A stretch of DNA of 12,828 nucleotides from DATJUF01 sp035524095. GTDB lineage: Bacteria; Desulfobacterota; Binatia; Binatales; Binataceae. The position numbers and the translations under genes are program-made. Below, in pieces: positions 1-6,962 of the stretch. How positions within the stretch are numbered: position 1 is the first letter of the stretch; every line of letters starts with the position of its first letter. The notes under the pieces are model-generated. The model saw only the letters and a list, made by a program, of their open reading frames with translations. It had not been told where the DNA came from and made no database searches. The stretch is taken from positions 1-12,828 of the forward strand of contig DATKPK010000082.1 in the NCBI GenBank assembly GCA_035524095.1, in the 5' to 3' direction.

Positions 1-2112
1 TCCGCCGTTTATCGCGCCGAATTGGCCCGCGAGGCCCAGCAACTCGGCTATCGCATCGAAGTTACCGGAGCCAATGGCGCCTGGGAGCTGGAAAGCTACA
101 GCCGCGAGCAGGTGATGGCCTTCTCGCAACGCCGCCAGGAAATCGAACAGCAAATGGCTGCCGCTGGCCTCAGCGGCCCGAAAGCAGCGCAGATCGCCAC
201 GCTGAACAGCCGCCAGGCCAAAGGCACTTACGACGAAGCCGCGCTTAAGGCCGAATGGAAAGACCGCGCGATGGCTTACGGCATCGACGCGCCGGCACAT
301 TTCAAAATAGCTCTTGGACGCGGCAATGGGCATCAGCGCAATGACGCCGAGGCGCAAAGCGCGGTCGAATTCGCCACAACGCATGCCACCGAACGCGAGG
401 CCGTAATCGATCGCCGCACGCTTGAAGCTGCGGCGCTCCAGCACGCCATGGGCCGTGCCGATCTGGACAGTGTCCGGCAGGCTGTTGCGGCTGACGAGCA
501 GCGGCATACCCTGATCCGCGCCGGCAAACCGGACTGGCAACAACCCCAGGGGGCCTTCACCACTGACGAAATGCTGGCGCTTGAACGCGCCAATCTCGCG
601 ATGGTGCAAGCGGGCATCGATCAGACGCAGCCGATGGCCGAGGCTCAGGACGTTCGCGAATGGGCCGCCGCCAAGGGCTTGTCCGCCGATCAGATCGACG
701 CCGCCGAACTCACCCTGACCTCGGCCAGTTGGGCGACCGCGATCGAAGGTTTGGCCGGTACGGCCAAAACCACGACGGTCGGCGCCATTCGCGAATTTGC
801 CCAGCTGCAAGGTTTTACCGTCCGTGGCTTCGGCATGACCTCAGGCAGCGTCAAGGCCCTGCAGGAAGCGCAAATCGAGGCGCGCACGGTCGCCAGCCTG
901 GTAGCTAACCCCCTGCCCTCCCCTGCCAGCCCCGAGCTTTGGATCGTCGACGAATCGAGCCTGCTGGCAACGCGGCCGGTCAATCAAATTCTTAACGCAG
1001 CACGGCAACAGGGAATCGAAAGGCTGGTCTTCGTCGGCGACCAGCGCCAGCACCACGCCATCGAGGCAGGCGCGCCCCTGCGTCAATTTCTCGCCGCCAA
1101 CATGGCGGTGGCCGAACTCTCGGTGATTCGCCGCCAGCGCGACCCGGAACTCAAGCGCGCGGTTGAATTGGCTGCCATGGGCAAGCCGGACGAGGCCCTG
1201 GAATTGCTCCAGCAACAACAGCGGGTCAGCGAAATCCCTGAGGCAACAACCCGCTATCAGAAAATTGCGGCGGCGTATCTCCAGGCCCACGAGTCGGGAC
1301 AAACCACGCTTGTGGTGAGTCCGGGGAATGACGAACGGCGGGCGCTTAATCAGGTCATACGCGATCTACTGGTGAGCCATGGCCACGTGGCCAGCCAGGG
1401 ACGTGAACACGCCATCCTCGTCGCGCGGGACCTGACGCAGGCGCAAATACACTACGCGCGCAATTACACCGAAGGCGACGTGATTCATTTCAGCCGCGCG
1501 CATCCCCGCCACAACATCGGCAAAGACAGCTATCTCACGATCGCGGCCGTCAACCGCGCGGGGAACACGCTGACCCTGCGTAACGGTAATGGTGAGTCGA
1601 TCGAAATGAGCCCGGCCCGCTGGAAGGGCGCGCGAGTCTACAACTGGGAGCAGCGTACACTGGCCGTCGGCGATCGGCTGCAGTTCAGGATTCACGACAA
1701 AAAGCACAAAGTGGCTAATGGCGAATTTGCCACCATCACCGAACTTGATCGGAAGCAGGTCAAACTGCGTTTCGATGACAAGCGGGAACTCGCCCTGCCC
1801 TTCGCCCAATTCCGGCATGCCGATTACGGTTATGCTTCAACCTCCCACGCCGCCCAGGGCGCCACCGTCGACCGCGTTATCGTCAACGCCGACTCCATGC
1901 GCAACGTGCAGCTGGTCAATCGCAAGCAGTTCTACGTTTCGATCAGCCGCGCGCGCCACGATGCCCAGGTCTATACCGATGATCTTGAGGCCCTGCGGCG
2001 GGCGGTCGCGCGCGAGCCGCGCAAGGCGGTCGCTCTCGAGACCGTCAAACCCGTGCGGCCGACCACGGAACTAAAGCAGCAGTCGAATACCAGCATGCGC
2101 GTGCGGATTTGA
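1..2112 (+). CDS. MobF-family conjugative relaxase/helicase, C-terminal part (5' end off the window)
   Basis: This is the C-terminal part of a TrwC/TraI-type relaxase, the protein that nicks plasmid or ICE DNA at oriT and unwinds the strand during conjugation. The frame is open from base 1 (SAVYRAELARE...), so the TTG at 22 is not the true start; the sequence begins at the end of the relaxase domain and the catalytic tyrosines and HUH motif lie upstream. Counting residues from 22, superfamily-1 helicase motifs follow in order: Walker A GLAGTAKTT near 243, Walker B IVDESS around D310, motif III GDQRQ near 339, motif V SHAAQGAT near 608 and motif VI-like YVSISRARH near 638. The Walker A has Ala where Gly normally precedes Lys. 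The protein ends with a short basic tail at a TGA. No mating-pair or coupling-protein gene is visible nearby. The family call is secure; activity is not shown. Two decayed copies of its 3' part lie at 3968-4443 and 7345-7732. Confidence 0.93.
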   Translation, partial: SAVYRAELAREAQQLGYRIEVTGANGAWELESYSREQVMAFSQRRQEIEQQMAAAGLSGPKAAQIATLNSRQAKGTYDEAALKAEWKDRAMAYGIDAPAHFKIALGRGNGHQRNDAEAQSAVEFATTHATEREAVIDRRTLEAAALQHAMGRADLDSVRQAVAADEQRHTLIRAGKPDWQQPQGAFTTDEMLALERANLAMVQAGIDQTQPMAEAQDVREWAAAKGLSADQIDAAELTLTSASWATAIEGLAGTAKTTTVGAIREFAQLQGFTVRGFGMTSGSVKALQEAQIEARTVASLVANPLPSPASPELWIVDESSLLATRPVNQILNAARQQGIERLVFVGDQRQHHAIEAGAPLRQFLAANMAVAELSVIRRQRDPELKRAVELAAMGKPDEALELLQQQQRVSEIPEATTRYQKIAAAYLQAHESGQTTLVVSPGNDERRALNQVIRDLLVSHGHVASQGREHAILVARDLTQAQIHYARNYTEGDVIHFSRAHPRHNIGKDSYLTIAAVNRAGNTLTLRNGNGESIEMSPARWKGARVYNWEQRTLAVGDRLQFRIHDKKHKVANGEFATITELDRKQVKLRFDDKRELALPFAQFRHADYGYASTSHAAQGATVDRVIVNADSMRNVQLVNRKQFYVSISRARHDAQVYTDDLEALRRAVAREPRKAVALETVKPVRPTTELKQQSNTSMRVRI

Positions 2113-2485
2113 AATTGCAGCGATTCTTGCACTAGCGCGACCGTAACTTGTTGCGGAACAGGAAAGCACGGTTAGCCGATGATTTTATTGAATATGGAAG
2201 CCGCACTGACATTCCGCGCCAGTGCCGAAAGTGCGGCAATTGGTGTTACGACTGCCAGGGTTGACCCGAGGTAACTACGGTTAGAGTGCAGTTGCTCTTT
2301 AAAGGAAAAACCAGCGAATCCACACCCCAAACCGGTCATAAGCCCACTGCGATGAACGATTTCGTCGATTGGCTCACCTCTGGCCCACTTTAACAGACGC
2401 ATCTGCTCCCATTCAGGCGACCAATGATGCACGGCACGCCTGATGCGGTCGCTTCTATAGAGCCAAGCGCGAATGAAAGAAACCG
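2113..2485. other. Intergenic stretch without a supported gene
   Basis: These 373 bases lie between the relaxase stop and the hairpin ahead of the small secreted protein. A minus-strand frame stays open across most of it, but it starts with TTG inside the ribosome binding site of the next gene, has no recognisable domain and lacks its own Shine-Dalgarno sequence. I see no tRNA, terminator or insertion-sequence ends. A promoter for the downstream gene probably lies here, but no convincing -35/-10 pair stands out. Confidence 0.4.
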
Positions 2486-2507
2486 AAATTCGCGAAGCGG
2501 CGAATTT
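2486..2507 (+). promoter_or_regulatory. Inverted repeat directly before the Shine-Dalgarno sequence
   Basis: AAATTCGC (2486-2493) and GCGAATTT (2500-2507) form a perfect 8-bp inverted repeat around a 6-base spacer. The repeat ends at the base before GAGGAGG. As RNA it would fold into a hairpin abutting the ribosome binding site; as DNA it could be an operator. Either role is inference. Confidence 0.45.
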
Positions 2508-2514
2508 GAGGAGG
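2508..2514 (+). promoter_or_regulatory. Strong Shine-Dalgarno sequence that fixes the start at 2523
   Basis: GAGGAGG lies eight bases before the ATG at 2523. It selects this start over the in-frame upstream ATG at 2424, which would bury the signal peptide inside the protein. Confidence 0.85.
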
Positions 2515-2522
2515 TACAACAG

Positions 2523-2849
2523 ATGAATCTAAGAAAGAAACTTCTGGCGGGCGCTTTCGCTCTGGCAATTGGTACCAGCCTCGCAATTCCTACCACTGTC
2601 CGAGCGGACGATTGGTGGAACCACCATGATCGCGACCATCATTCTTGGTGGGCTCGCGAACACGACCATGATCGTGACTACTATCGTGGTCACGACGACC
2701 GATACTGGACCCATCCGGGTTATAGCGATTATCCAACTGGCCAGCGATATCTTGCGCCGAACGGAGAGGGCATGATCAACGCGCGGAACCCGAACTTGTA
2801 CTGGGCTTGCGACGCAGACGGTCATCACTGCCATTGGGCGCGTCGCTAG
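2523..2849 (+). CDS. Small secreted His/Asp/Trp/Tyr-rich protein
   Basis: This 108-residue protein has a clear Sec signal peptide: a basic start (MNLRKK), a hydrophobic core (LLAGAFALAIGTSLA) and likely cleavage after residue 28 (VRA|DD). The mature part, about 80 residues, is very rich in His, Asp, Trp, Tyr and Arg in its first half (DDWWNHHDRDHHSWW and similar). It ends with two cysteines (WACDADGHHCHW) that could form one disulfide. I do not recognise a named family. The composition suggests an exported or periplasmic metal-binding or structural protein, which is inference. The start is chosen from the strong ribosome binding site. It appears monocistronic, with a hairpin 29 bases after the stop. 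Confidence 0.85.
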   Translation: MNLRKKLLAGAFALAIGTSLAIPTTVRADDWWNHHDRDHHSWWAREHDHDRDYYRGHDDRYWTHPGYSDYPTGQRYLAPNGEGMINARNPNLYWACDADGHHCHWARR

Positions 2850-2877
2850 AGGGCGCGAGCATCCGCTGCACTCATGT

Positions 2878-2905
2878 CCAGAGGCCCTCTGAGAGGGGCC
2901 TCTGG
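2878..2905 (+). terminator. Hairpin after the small secreted protein
   Basis: CCAGAGGCCC (2878-2887) pairs perfectly with GGGCCTCTGG (2896-2905) across an 8-base loop, 29 bases after the stop codon. There is no T-run after it, so it may be a weak or factor-assisted terminator or an mRNA-stabilising stem. Confidence 0.6.
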
Positions 2906-3080
2906 AGCGCATAAACTTCGTGCGTATCCAGTCATTGCGCTCTTATTTCCCAATGGTCGTATGCGGCAGTTTTGAAGTCTTCCTAGTTAAATTTTCGATG
3001 CTGCATTTGCAGGTTCTTTCGGTATGATTACATTTTCGCCGTCGAGATTTGTCCCGTTGTTCCAAGCGGGGGTCACGGAA

Positions 3081-3326
3081 ATGAGAGCACCGTCTTCAAC
3101 CCATCGGTGGTTGCTTCCAAATGGTCGGCGGCTTGAGCTCCAGCCCGGCAAGCCGCTGTTGCATCGGTTGTGTACGGTTTGTAACCGGAACTTCGTCCAA
3201 GATTCGGCCACAGGGGAATGGTTCGCCGCCATTCCCCGCATGTTCGATTTCGAGCTGTTGCACCCGGTCAACGAAAAGTGGCTTTGCGACCCATGTCCAG
3301 GTAAACGTTTCGAACCGAACACGTAG
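3081..3326 (+). CDS. Small four-cysteine (zinc-ribbon-like) hypothetical protein
   Basis: This 81-residue protein has two CxxC pairs, CTVC and CDPC, 35 residues apart, which is the layout of a small zinc-binding ribbon. Around them are RRLELQPGK, GEWFAAIPRMFDFELL and CPGKRFEPN. Similar short hypothetical proteins are, from memory, found in proteobacteria, but I know no function. The start at 3081 follows a G-rich stretch (GCGGGGG) with eight-base spacing. An in-frame ATG at 3024 would give 100 residues and cannot be excluded. Its stop lies five bases from the stop of the convergent response regulator. There is no signal peptide or membrane segment, so it is probably cytoplasmic. Confidence 0.7.
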   Translation: MRAPSSTHRWLLPNGRRLELQPGKPLLHRLCTVCNRNFVQDSATGEWFAAIPRMFDFELLHPVNEKWLCDPCPGKRFEPNT

Positions 3327-3331
3327 CCCCG

Positions 3332-3724
3332 CTAGTAAGGATAGCTGCTTGGTTCGAATGGTCGAGATAGTTCTCGGACCAATTCGAGTAGCTGTCTGAC
3401 GTTCACTGGCTTTCGAAATATCGCAACGGCGCCAGGCAGGTATTGGGGCTCTTGAGCAGTTATCACAATCACTTTAGGTGCTGCCTGCTCCGAGCGTCCG
3501 CACAGGAATTCTAGGACCCGATATCCGTCCATGACCGGCATGTTCAGGTCGAGCAAAACCACGTCAGGTATATCTTTTTGAATTTGTTCTATGGCGCTAA
3601 GGCCGTTCGCAGCCACCTTCGCGCGATAACCGCAGCTCTCGAGTAGCTCAGCGAGAAGGTTCCGCCCTTGGTCATCATCATCAACTACCATGATGGTCGG
3701 TCTATCTGTGAGCTCGTCGACCAT
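3332..3724 (-). CDS. Single-domain response regulator (CheY-like receiver)
   Basis: This 130-residue protein is a lone phospho-acceptor receiver domain with no DNA-binding or enzymatic output domain. The signature residues are present: acidic cluster D15-D18 (VVDDDD), phospho-acceptor D59 (LLDLNMPVMDG), switch Thr T89 (VITAQ) and K105 (FRKPVN). Such proteins relay phosphate from a histidine kinase or control a partner by binding. No kinase is in the window, so its partner is unknown. The ATG at 3724 is preferred; an in-frame TTG at 3748 would add eight residues but overlaps the palindrome just upstream. The gene is convergent with the four-cysteine protein. Confidence 0.92.
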   Translation of the reverse strand: MVDELTDRPTIMVVDDDDQGRNLLAELLESCGYRAKVAANGLSAIEQIQKDIPDVVLLDLNMPVMDGYRVLEFLCGRSEQAAPKVIVITAQEPQYLPGAVAIFRKPVNVRQLLELVRELSRPFEPSSYPY

Positions 3725-3748
3725 GGTCTTTCGGATTAGAAAGAGCAA

Positions 3749-3763
3749 ATTCTGTGACAGAAT
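3749..3763 (-). promoter_or_regulatory. Perfect 15-base palindrome upstream of the response regulator
   Basis: ATTCTGT-G-ACAGAAT is a perfect inverted repeat with a one-base centre. It lies 24 bases upstream of the ATG of the minus-strand response regulator, where an operator or the mRNA leader would be. The symmetry is visible; the operator role is inference. Confidence 0.5.
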
Positions 3764-3811
3764 CTAAACGCTAATTGGCTTCGAATTTGCCCGAATTCCC
3801 AGTACTGACTC

Positions 3812-3823
3812 GGCGAATTCGCC
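3812..3823. promoter_or_regulatory. Perfect 12-base palindrome GGCGAATTCGCC
   Basis: This self-complementary 12-mer lies 87 bases upstream of the response regulator start. GAATT-containing words recur just beside it at 3783-3787 and 3793-3798, and the same GCGAATT core occurs in the hairpin at 2486-2507. It could be a second regulatory site; chance is possible for a site this short. Confidence 0.35.
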
Positions 3824-3967
3824 CCATCGCTAGGTTCTTGGCGTTGAGACTAATGACCTCCTTTGACGAAACCTTAACTTATACTTGTAAACATTGTTCT
3901 AATCAGATCGGACAGCTCGGTTGCACCACAACAATGTAATCTGCAGAATTTTCAGGCATACAATTGG

Positions 3968-4443
3968 TCCAGCCTGGTGGCCAATCCTCCCCTCCCCAAG
4001 CTCTGAATCGTCGAGAATCGAGCCTTCTGGCAATGCTGCTGGCCAATCAAATTCTTGACGCGGCATGGCAACAGGGAATCGAAAGACTGGATCTTTGCCG
4101 GCGATCAGCGCCAGCACCACGCTAGCGAAGCCGCGCTCTGCTCCGTCACGCCAAAAAGCCCACCGTGGCTAATGGCGAATTCGCCACCATCACCGAACTC
4201 GATCGGAAGCAAATCAAACTGCGTTTCGATGACAGGCGGGAACTCGCCCTGCCCTTCGCGCAACTCCGGCACGCCCATTACGGCTATGCCTCAACCTCCC
4301 ATGCCGCCCAGGGCGCTACAGTAGATCTGGTCATCGTCAACGCGGATTCGATGCGCAACGCCCAGCTGGTCAATCAGTTCTACGTGTCGATTAGCCGCGC
4401 GCGCCACGATGCGCAGGTGGGCTGGCCTAATCAAGCTCGTTAG
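3968..4443 (+). pseudogene. MobF relaxase remnant, copy 2 (internally deleted)
   Basis: This is a decayed copy of the relaxase at 1-2112, in the same orientation. Bases about 3968-4140 match about 891-1085 of the intact copy (Walker B to motif III region), and about 4150-4421 match about 1692-1972 (motifs V and VI). Roughly 600 bases between are missing. Lesions in the first block: TGG of the Walker B strand became TGA (4004-4006), one base is lost just after it, and one is gained before GDQRQ. In the second block the frame is open from ATG 4165 and keeps SHAAQGAT and YVSISRARH, with an in-frame loss of two residues (Arg-Lys) before FYVS. Homology stops near 4421 and the frame ends at TAG 4441-4443 after unrelated residues. 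The 92-residue open part could be called a gene, but it lacks the ATP-binding half of the helicase. Confidence 0.88.
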
Positions 4444-5109
4444 TGAAAGCAACGGTCGGCTTGGCAATATCAATCCACGCCGGTATCAGCTTGGTCCATT
4501 TTGGGGATACGGTGGGCATCCGTGATGTCACCACGGGCAATAACTCATTCAATGGAGTGACGAGCTTCGACGCTGGTTATGATCAAGCCACCGGTTGGGG
4601 GACAGCTGATGTAACTACGCTAGTGGATTCCTGGACGTCGACCTTCCAACTCCGACGCCGTCACCAACCCCGAGCGCGAGACCATCGCCAACCCCGAGCG
4701 CGACACCGTCACCAACCCCGACCGCGCCGCCGTCGCCTGCGCACACTCCATCACCGACTCCTACCCCCTCCCTAAAGCTGCAGCACCGACAGTCTCGCCG
4801 ACTGCTATCAATTTCGGTGGCGTGCCCGAAAATAGCACCAGCGTTTCGCACAATGTTACGGTTACTAACTCCAGGACAGGTGCGATAAGTCTGGTAATCA
4901 GTGGATCGACAATTTCCAGGCAGTTTTCGATCTATGGTCCTTCGACGACTTGCACGAACGGAAAGAGTTTAGTTGCAGGAGCGAGCTGTATCTTCGCCTT
5001 GCGTTTTGCCCCGACTACTCTTGGCAATATCACGGGGACGCTTTCTATCAGCGACAATGCGACCAACAGTCAGCAGACGGTGAACCTTTCGGGCAACGGG
5101 CTACGCTAG
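4443..5109 (+). pseudogene. C-terminal remnant of a sedolisin (S53) peptidase with Pro/Thr linker and ASH-type domain
   Basis: The remnant holds three segments of one original protein, each in a different frame. From about 4500 the first frame reads RDVTTGNNSFNG and GYDQATGWGTADVTTLVDSW, the hallmark C-terminal end of S53 peptidases, secreted acid serine-carboxyl proteases. From 4643 the next frame reads a PTPTPSPTPSA-type linker to about 4771. From about 4772 the third frame reads SPTAINFGGVP through QQTVNLSGNGLR to TAG 5109, a beta-sandwich of the ASH/choice-of-anchor D type. The catalytic Glu-Asp-Ser region and signal peptide are missing, and two frame changes separate the parts, so it cannot make an active protease. 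The 5' end abuts the end of relaxase remnant 2, which suggests a recombination junction near 4421-4500. Confidence 0.82.
4658..4729 (+). repeat. 24-base tandem repeat encoding the Pro/Ser/Thr linker
   Basis: Three 24-base units (4658-4681, 4682-4705, 4706-4729) differ at a few bases and encode PSPTPSAR, PSPTPSAT and PSPTPTAP; a partial fourth follows. The linker separates the peptidase end from the Ig-like domain. The frame changes lie on either side of the array. Confidence 0.8.
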
Positions 5110-5300
5110 CCTTGAAAGCGACGAGGGCTTACGAGTGATTGGTTGCGCCTGCCGCGCGTGAGCGACGAGCCTCGAACACATAGGGGTGCATGTATGCGAG
5201 CACCAACCTGCGTTGATCAGTGTAACGATCTCAGCTTGACGGCTACTTCACAACTGGCTTTCGAGGATGGCTAGGAAGGGATTCTCGTCCAAGAATGATG

Positions 5301-5331
5301 AGGCGGCAGGCCGCCTGGCCTGCCGCCTTTT
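5301..5331 (+). terminator. Intrinsic terminator (12-bp stem, GCCT loop, T-tail)
   Basis: AGGCGGCAGGCC (5301-5312) pairs perfectly with GGCCTGCCGCCT (5317-5328) across GCCT, followed by TTTT on the plus strand. The T-tail makes it a plus-strand terminator, serving transcription that leaves the S53 remnant. It sits nine bases past the stop of the convergent beta-helix gene, so the stem may also end that transcript, though no T-run follows on the minus strand. The 5110-5300 stretch before it shows no gene. Confidence 0.85.
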
Positions 5332-5339
5332 AATCGCAA

Positions 5340-6962
5340 CTACAGAATGGCAGCCGCTACGTCGTCGTCAGTCCCGATATATGGACCGATCTGCAGGGTC
5401 ACACTCACCGGATTAGAGAGGCCGGCTACGTCCACCCCGAAAACCGCGGCCGTAAATTGGTAGACGCCGCTGGAGTTGGGCACGCCAATCGTGACGCCAT
5501 ATTTAACTCCGCCAATCGTCCCCGAATATTTGTATTGCCCACCAACGAGAGTGAAAGAACCCGGAGGGATGGTCACACCCAGCGGCCCAAAGGGCAGTAC
5601 TGTGAGTGACCCAGCTGAGAATATAGTGATCGTCACGGGTTGATTCGTCGGATTGATCGCGCCGAAGTCTGCATCACCCGGAAGATTAAAGCTGCCGCCC
5701 GCTGCGAATTGTTTCGGAAAGACGATCAGGCCCGTGCCGAAGTCCGCAAAATCGCTCGTCTCTTGGAGTTCGAAAGCACCTGCATCGCAGTTTGTCGTTT
5801 GTGGCCTGATGACTCCGCGCTGGTCGCAGACCAGCGGGCCGGATGCGGAAGCGGCTGGCGGATTGGTGCAAGGATTGATGTTCTGGTAGGTGCAATCCGC
5901 GACCGGAATCAGATCGTAGGCGGCACTGCCACTATCGATCGAGATAGTCTCAGTCGGGCCGCCATTGAATTGCAATCCCCCAAGATCCAGATTGGCAACG
6001 TTGTTTTTGCTGCCAATCGCAGTAAAGCCGCAAGTACCATCATCCGAGAGGTTGTAACCTTCATCGTTGATAGCGAAGCCGGCGCAGTTACCGGCGGTTG
6101 AGGACGCCACGATCGTGCCTTCGAGGTCAAGCGAGTTGTCGTTGAAAATGGCGCCGCCACCGCTGAAACCCGCTACGTTGTCGGCAAAGGTGCTGTTAAC
6201 CACGGTCATCCCGCCCAGGAAGTTGAAGATGCCGCCGCCGCCGTTATTGGCGGTGTTGCCGTAGAAGGTGCTGTTAATCACCGTCGCTGTGCCGGAGAAG
6301 TTCATAATGCCACCGGCGTCGTTAAAACCACTGTTGCTGCTGAAGGTGCAATTAGCCACGTTCAGCGTGCCCTGGCTGAAAATGCCGCCGCCACCGTTCG
6401 TGTTGTCGGTGCTGCTATTGTCGCTGATTGTGCTGTTCGCCACGTCAAGCGTACCGGCATTGAAAATGCCACCGCCGTCAACTGCACTGCCCTCCGTCAG
6501 GGTGAGGTAGTTGAGGTTGAGAGTGGCCCCGCTGTTCACCACCAAGATCTCATACTGGTTCTGCCCGCTGATTATGATTGCGGGAGGGCTCACCTGTGTC
6601 CCCGAGATCGTCAGAGTATTTACGATTGGAGGCAGCGTGCTTCCCAGAGCGATAGTCCCTGAAAGACCTGCGTTGAAAACAATGGTGTCGGTACCGTTGC
6701 CCTTGGCACACGCATGTACGGCCTTTTTCGTGTTGGCCGCCGTGATGGCATCGCGCAGTGAACATGTGCCTGCAGTCCCCGGGTCAATCAGTGAATATAC
6801 GGTGATCGTGTTGGCTCGAGCGGTGCCGCACACTAATCCAACGATCAGTGCGGCCATTCCGGCGGGAATCAATCGAGCCAGAAATGTCCGGCTCCTTTGA
6901 TTCGTGAAGCTATAATTTGCGGCGCACGAGCGCGATTCGGCATGTCGTTGCAGCATAAGCAT
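5340..6962 (-). CDS. Secreted right-handed beta-helix protein (CSLRDAI N-terminus, choice-of-anchor Q type)
   Basis: This intact 540-residue exported protein has a long basic leader with a hydrophobic segment at about residues 31-46 and probable cleavage after TARA near residue 50. Next comes CSLRDAITAAN (67-77), the motif that opens many such surface proteins. Repeated rungs with GGGIFN, NSTF and NVAN motifs fill about 110-300, the pattern of a right-handed parallel beta-helix. CDQRGVIRP and CDAGAFELQ mark the end of the choice-of-anchor Q region. The last ~140 residues (from TSDFADFGTG) look like a beta-sandwich and match nothing I recognise. No catalytic motif is evident, so a polysaccharide-binding or adhesion role is only inference. 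GAGAGGGAAAG just before ATG 6962 serves as ribosome binding site; a second Met follows two codons later. Confidence 0.88.
   Translation of the reverse strand: MLMLQRHAESRSCAANYSFTNQRSRTFLARLIPAGMAALIVGLVCGTARANTITVYSLIDPGTAGTCSLRDAITAANTKKAVHACAKGNGTDTIVFNAGLSGTIALGSTLPPIVNTLTISGTQVSPPAIIISGQNQYEILVVNSGATLNLNYLTLTEGSAVDGGGIFNAGTLDVANSTISDNSSTDNTNGGGGIFSQGTLNVANCTFSSNSGFNDAGGIMNFSGTATVINSTFYGNTANNGGGGIFNFLGGMTVVNSTFADNVAGFSGGGAIFNDNSLDLEGTIVASSTAGNCAGFAINDEGYNLSDDGTCGFTAIGSKNNVANLDLGGLQFNGGPTETISIDSGSAAYDLIPVADCTYQNINPCTNPPAASASGPLVCDQRGVIRPQTTNCDAGAFELQETSDFADFGTGLIVFPKQFAAGGSFNLPGDADFGAINPTNQPVTITIFSAGSLTVLPFGPLGVTIPPGSFTLVGGQYKYSGTIGGVKYGVTIGVPNSSGVYQFTAAVFGVDVAGLSNPVSVTLQIGPYIGTDDDVAAAIL

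Noticed and set aside
841..1302. Long antisense frames within the relaxase gene
   Set aside because: High-GC antisense shadows; the plus strand shows the ordered helicase motifs.
2153..2180. GGAAC as an EcfG-type sigma-factor -35
   Set aside because: The -10 at the proper spacing reads CGAT instead of CGTT, and the host is not known to have this sigma factor.
2172..2519. Minus-strand open frame of 115 residues
   Set aside because: It begins with TTG inside the ribosome binding site of the plus-strand secreted protein, has no Shine-Dalgarno sequence and no known motif.
2529..2912. Minus-strand frame opposite the small secreted protein
   Set aside because: It is the antisense shadow of a gene with a strong signal peptide and ribosome binding site.
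3863..3890. TTGACG followed by TATACT as a plus-strand promoter
   Set aside because: The spacing is only 11 bases, too short for a standard sigma-70 promoter, and the only gene downstream is a remnant.
3891..3937. ACATTGTT and AACAATGT inverted repeat as possible insertion-element ends
   Set aside because: Only eight bases, 31 bases apart, with no transposase or target-site duplication.
5640..6101. Plus-strand frames opposite the beta-helix gene
   Set aside because: They run antisense to repeated Gly/Asn codons of an intact gene and show no motif of their own.
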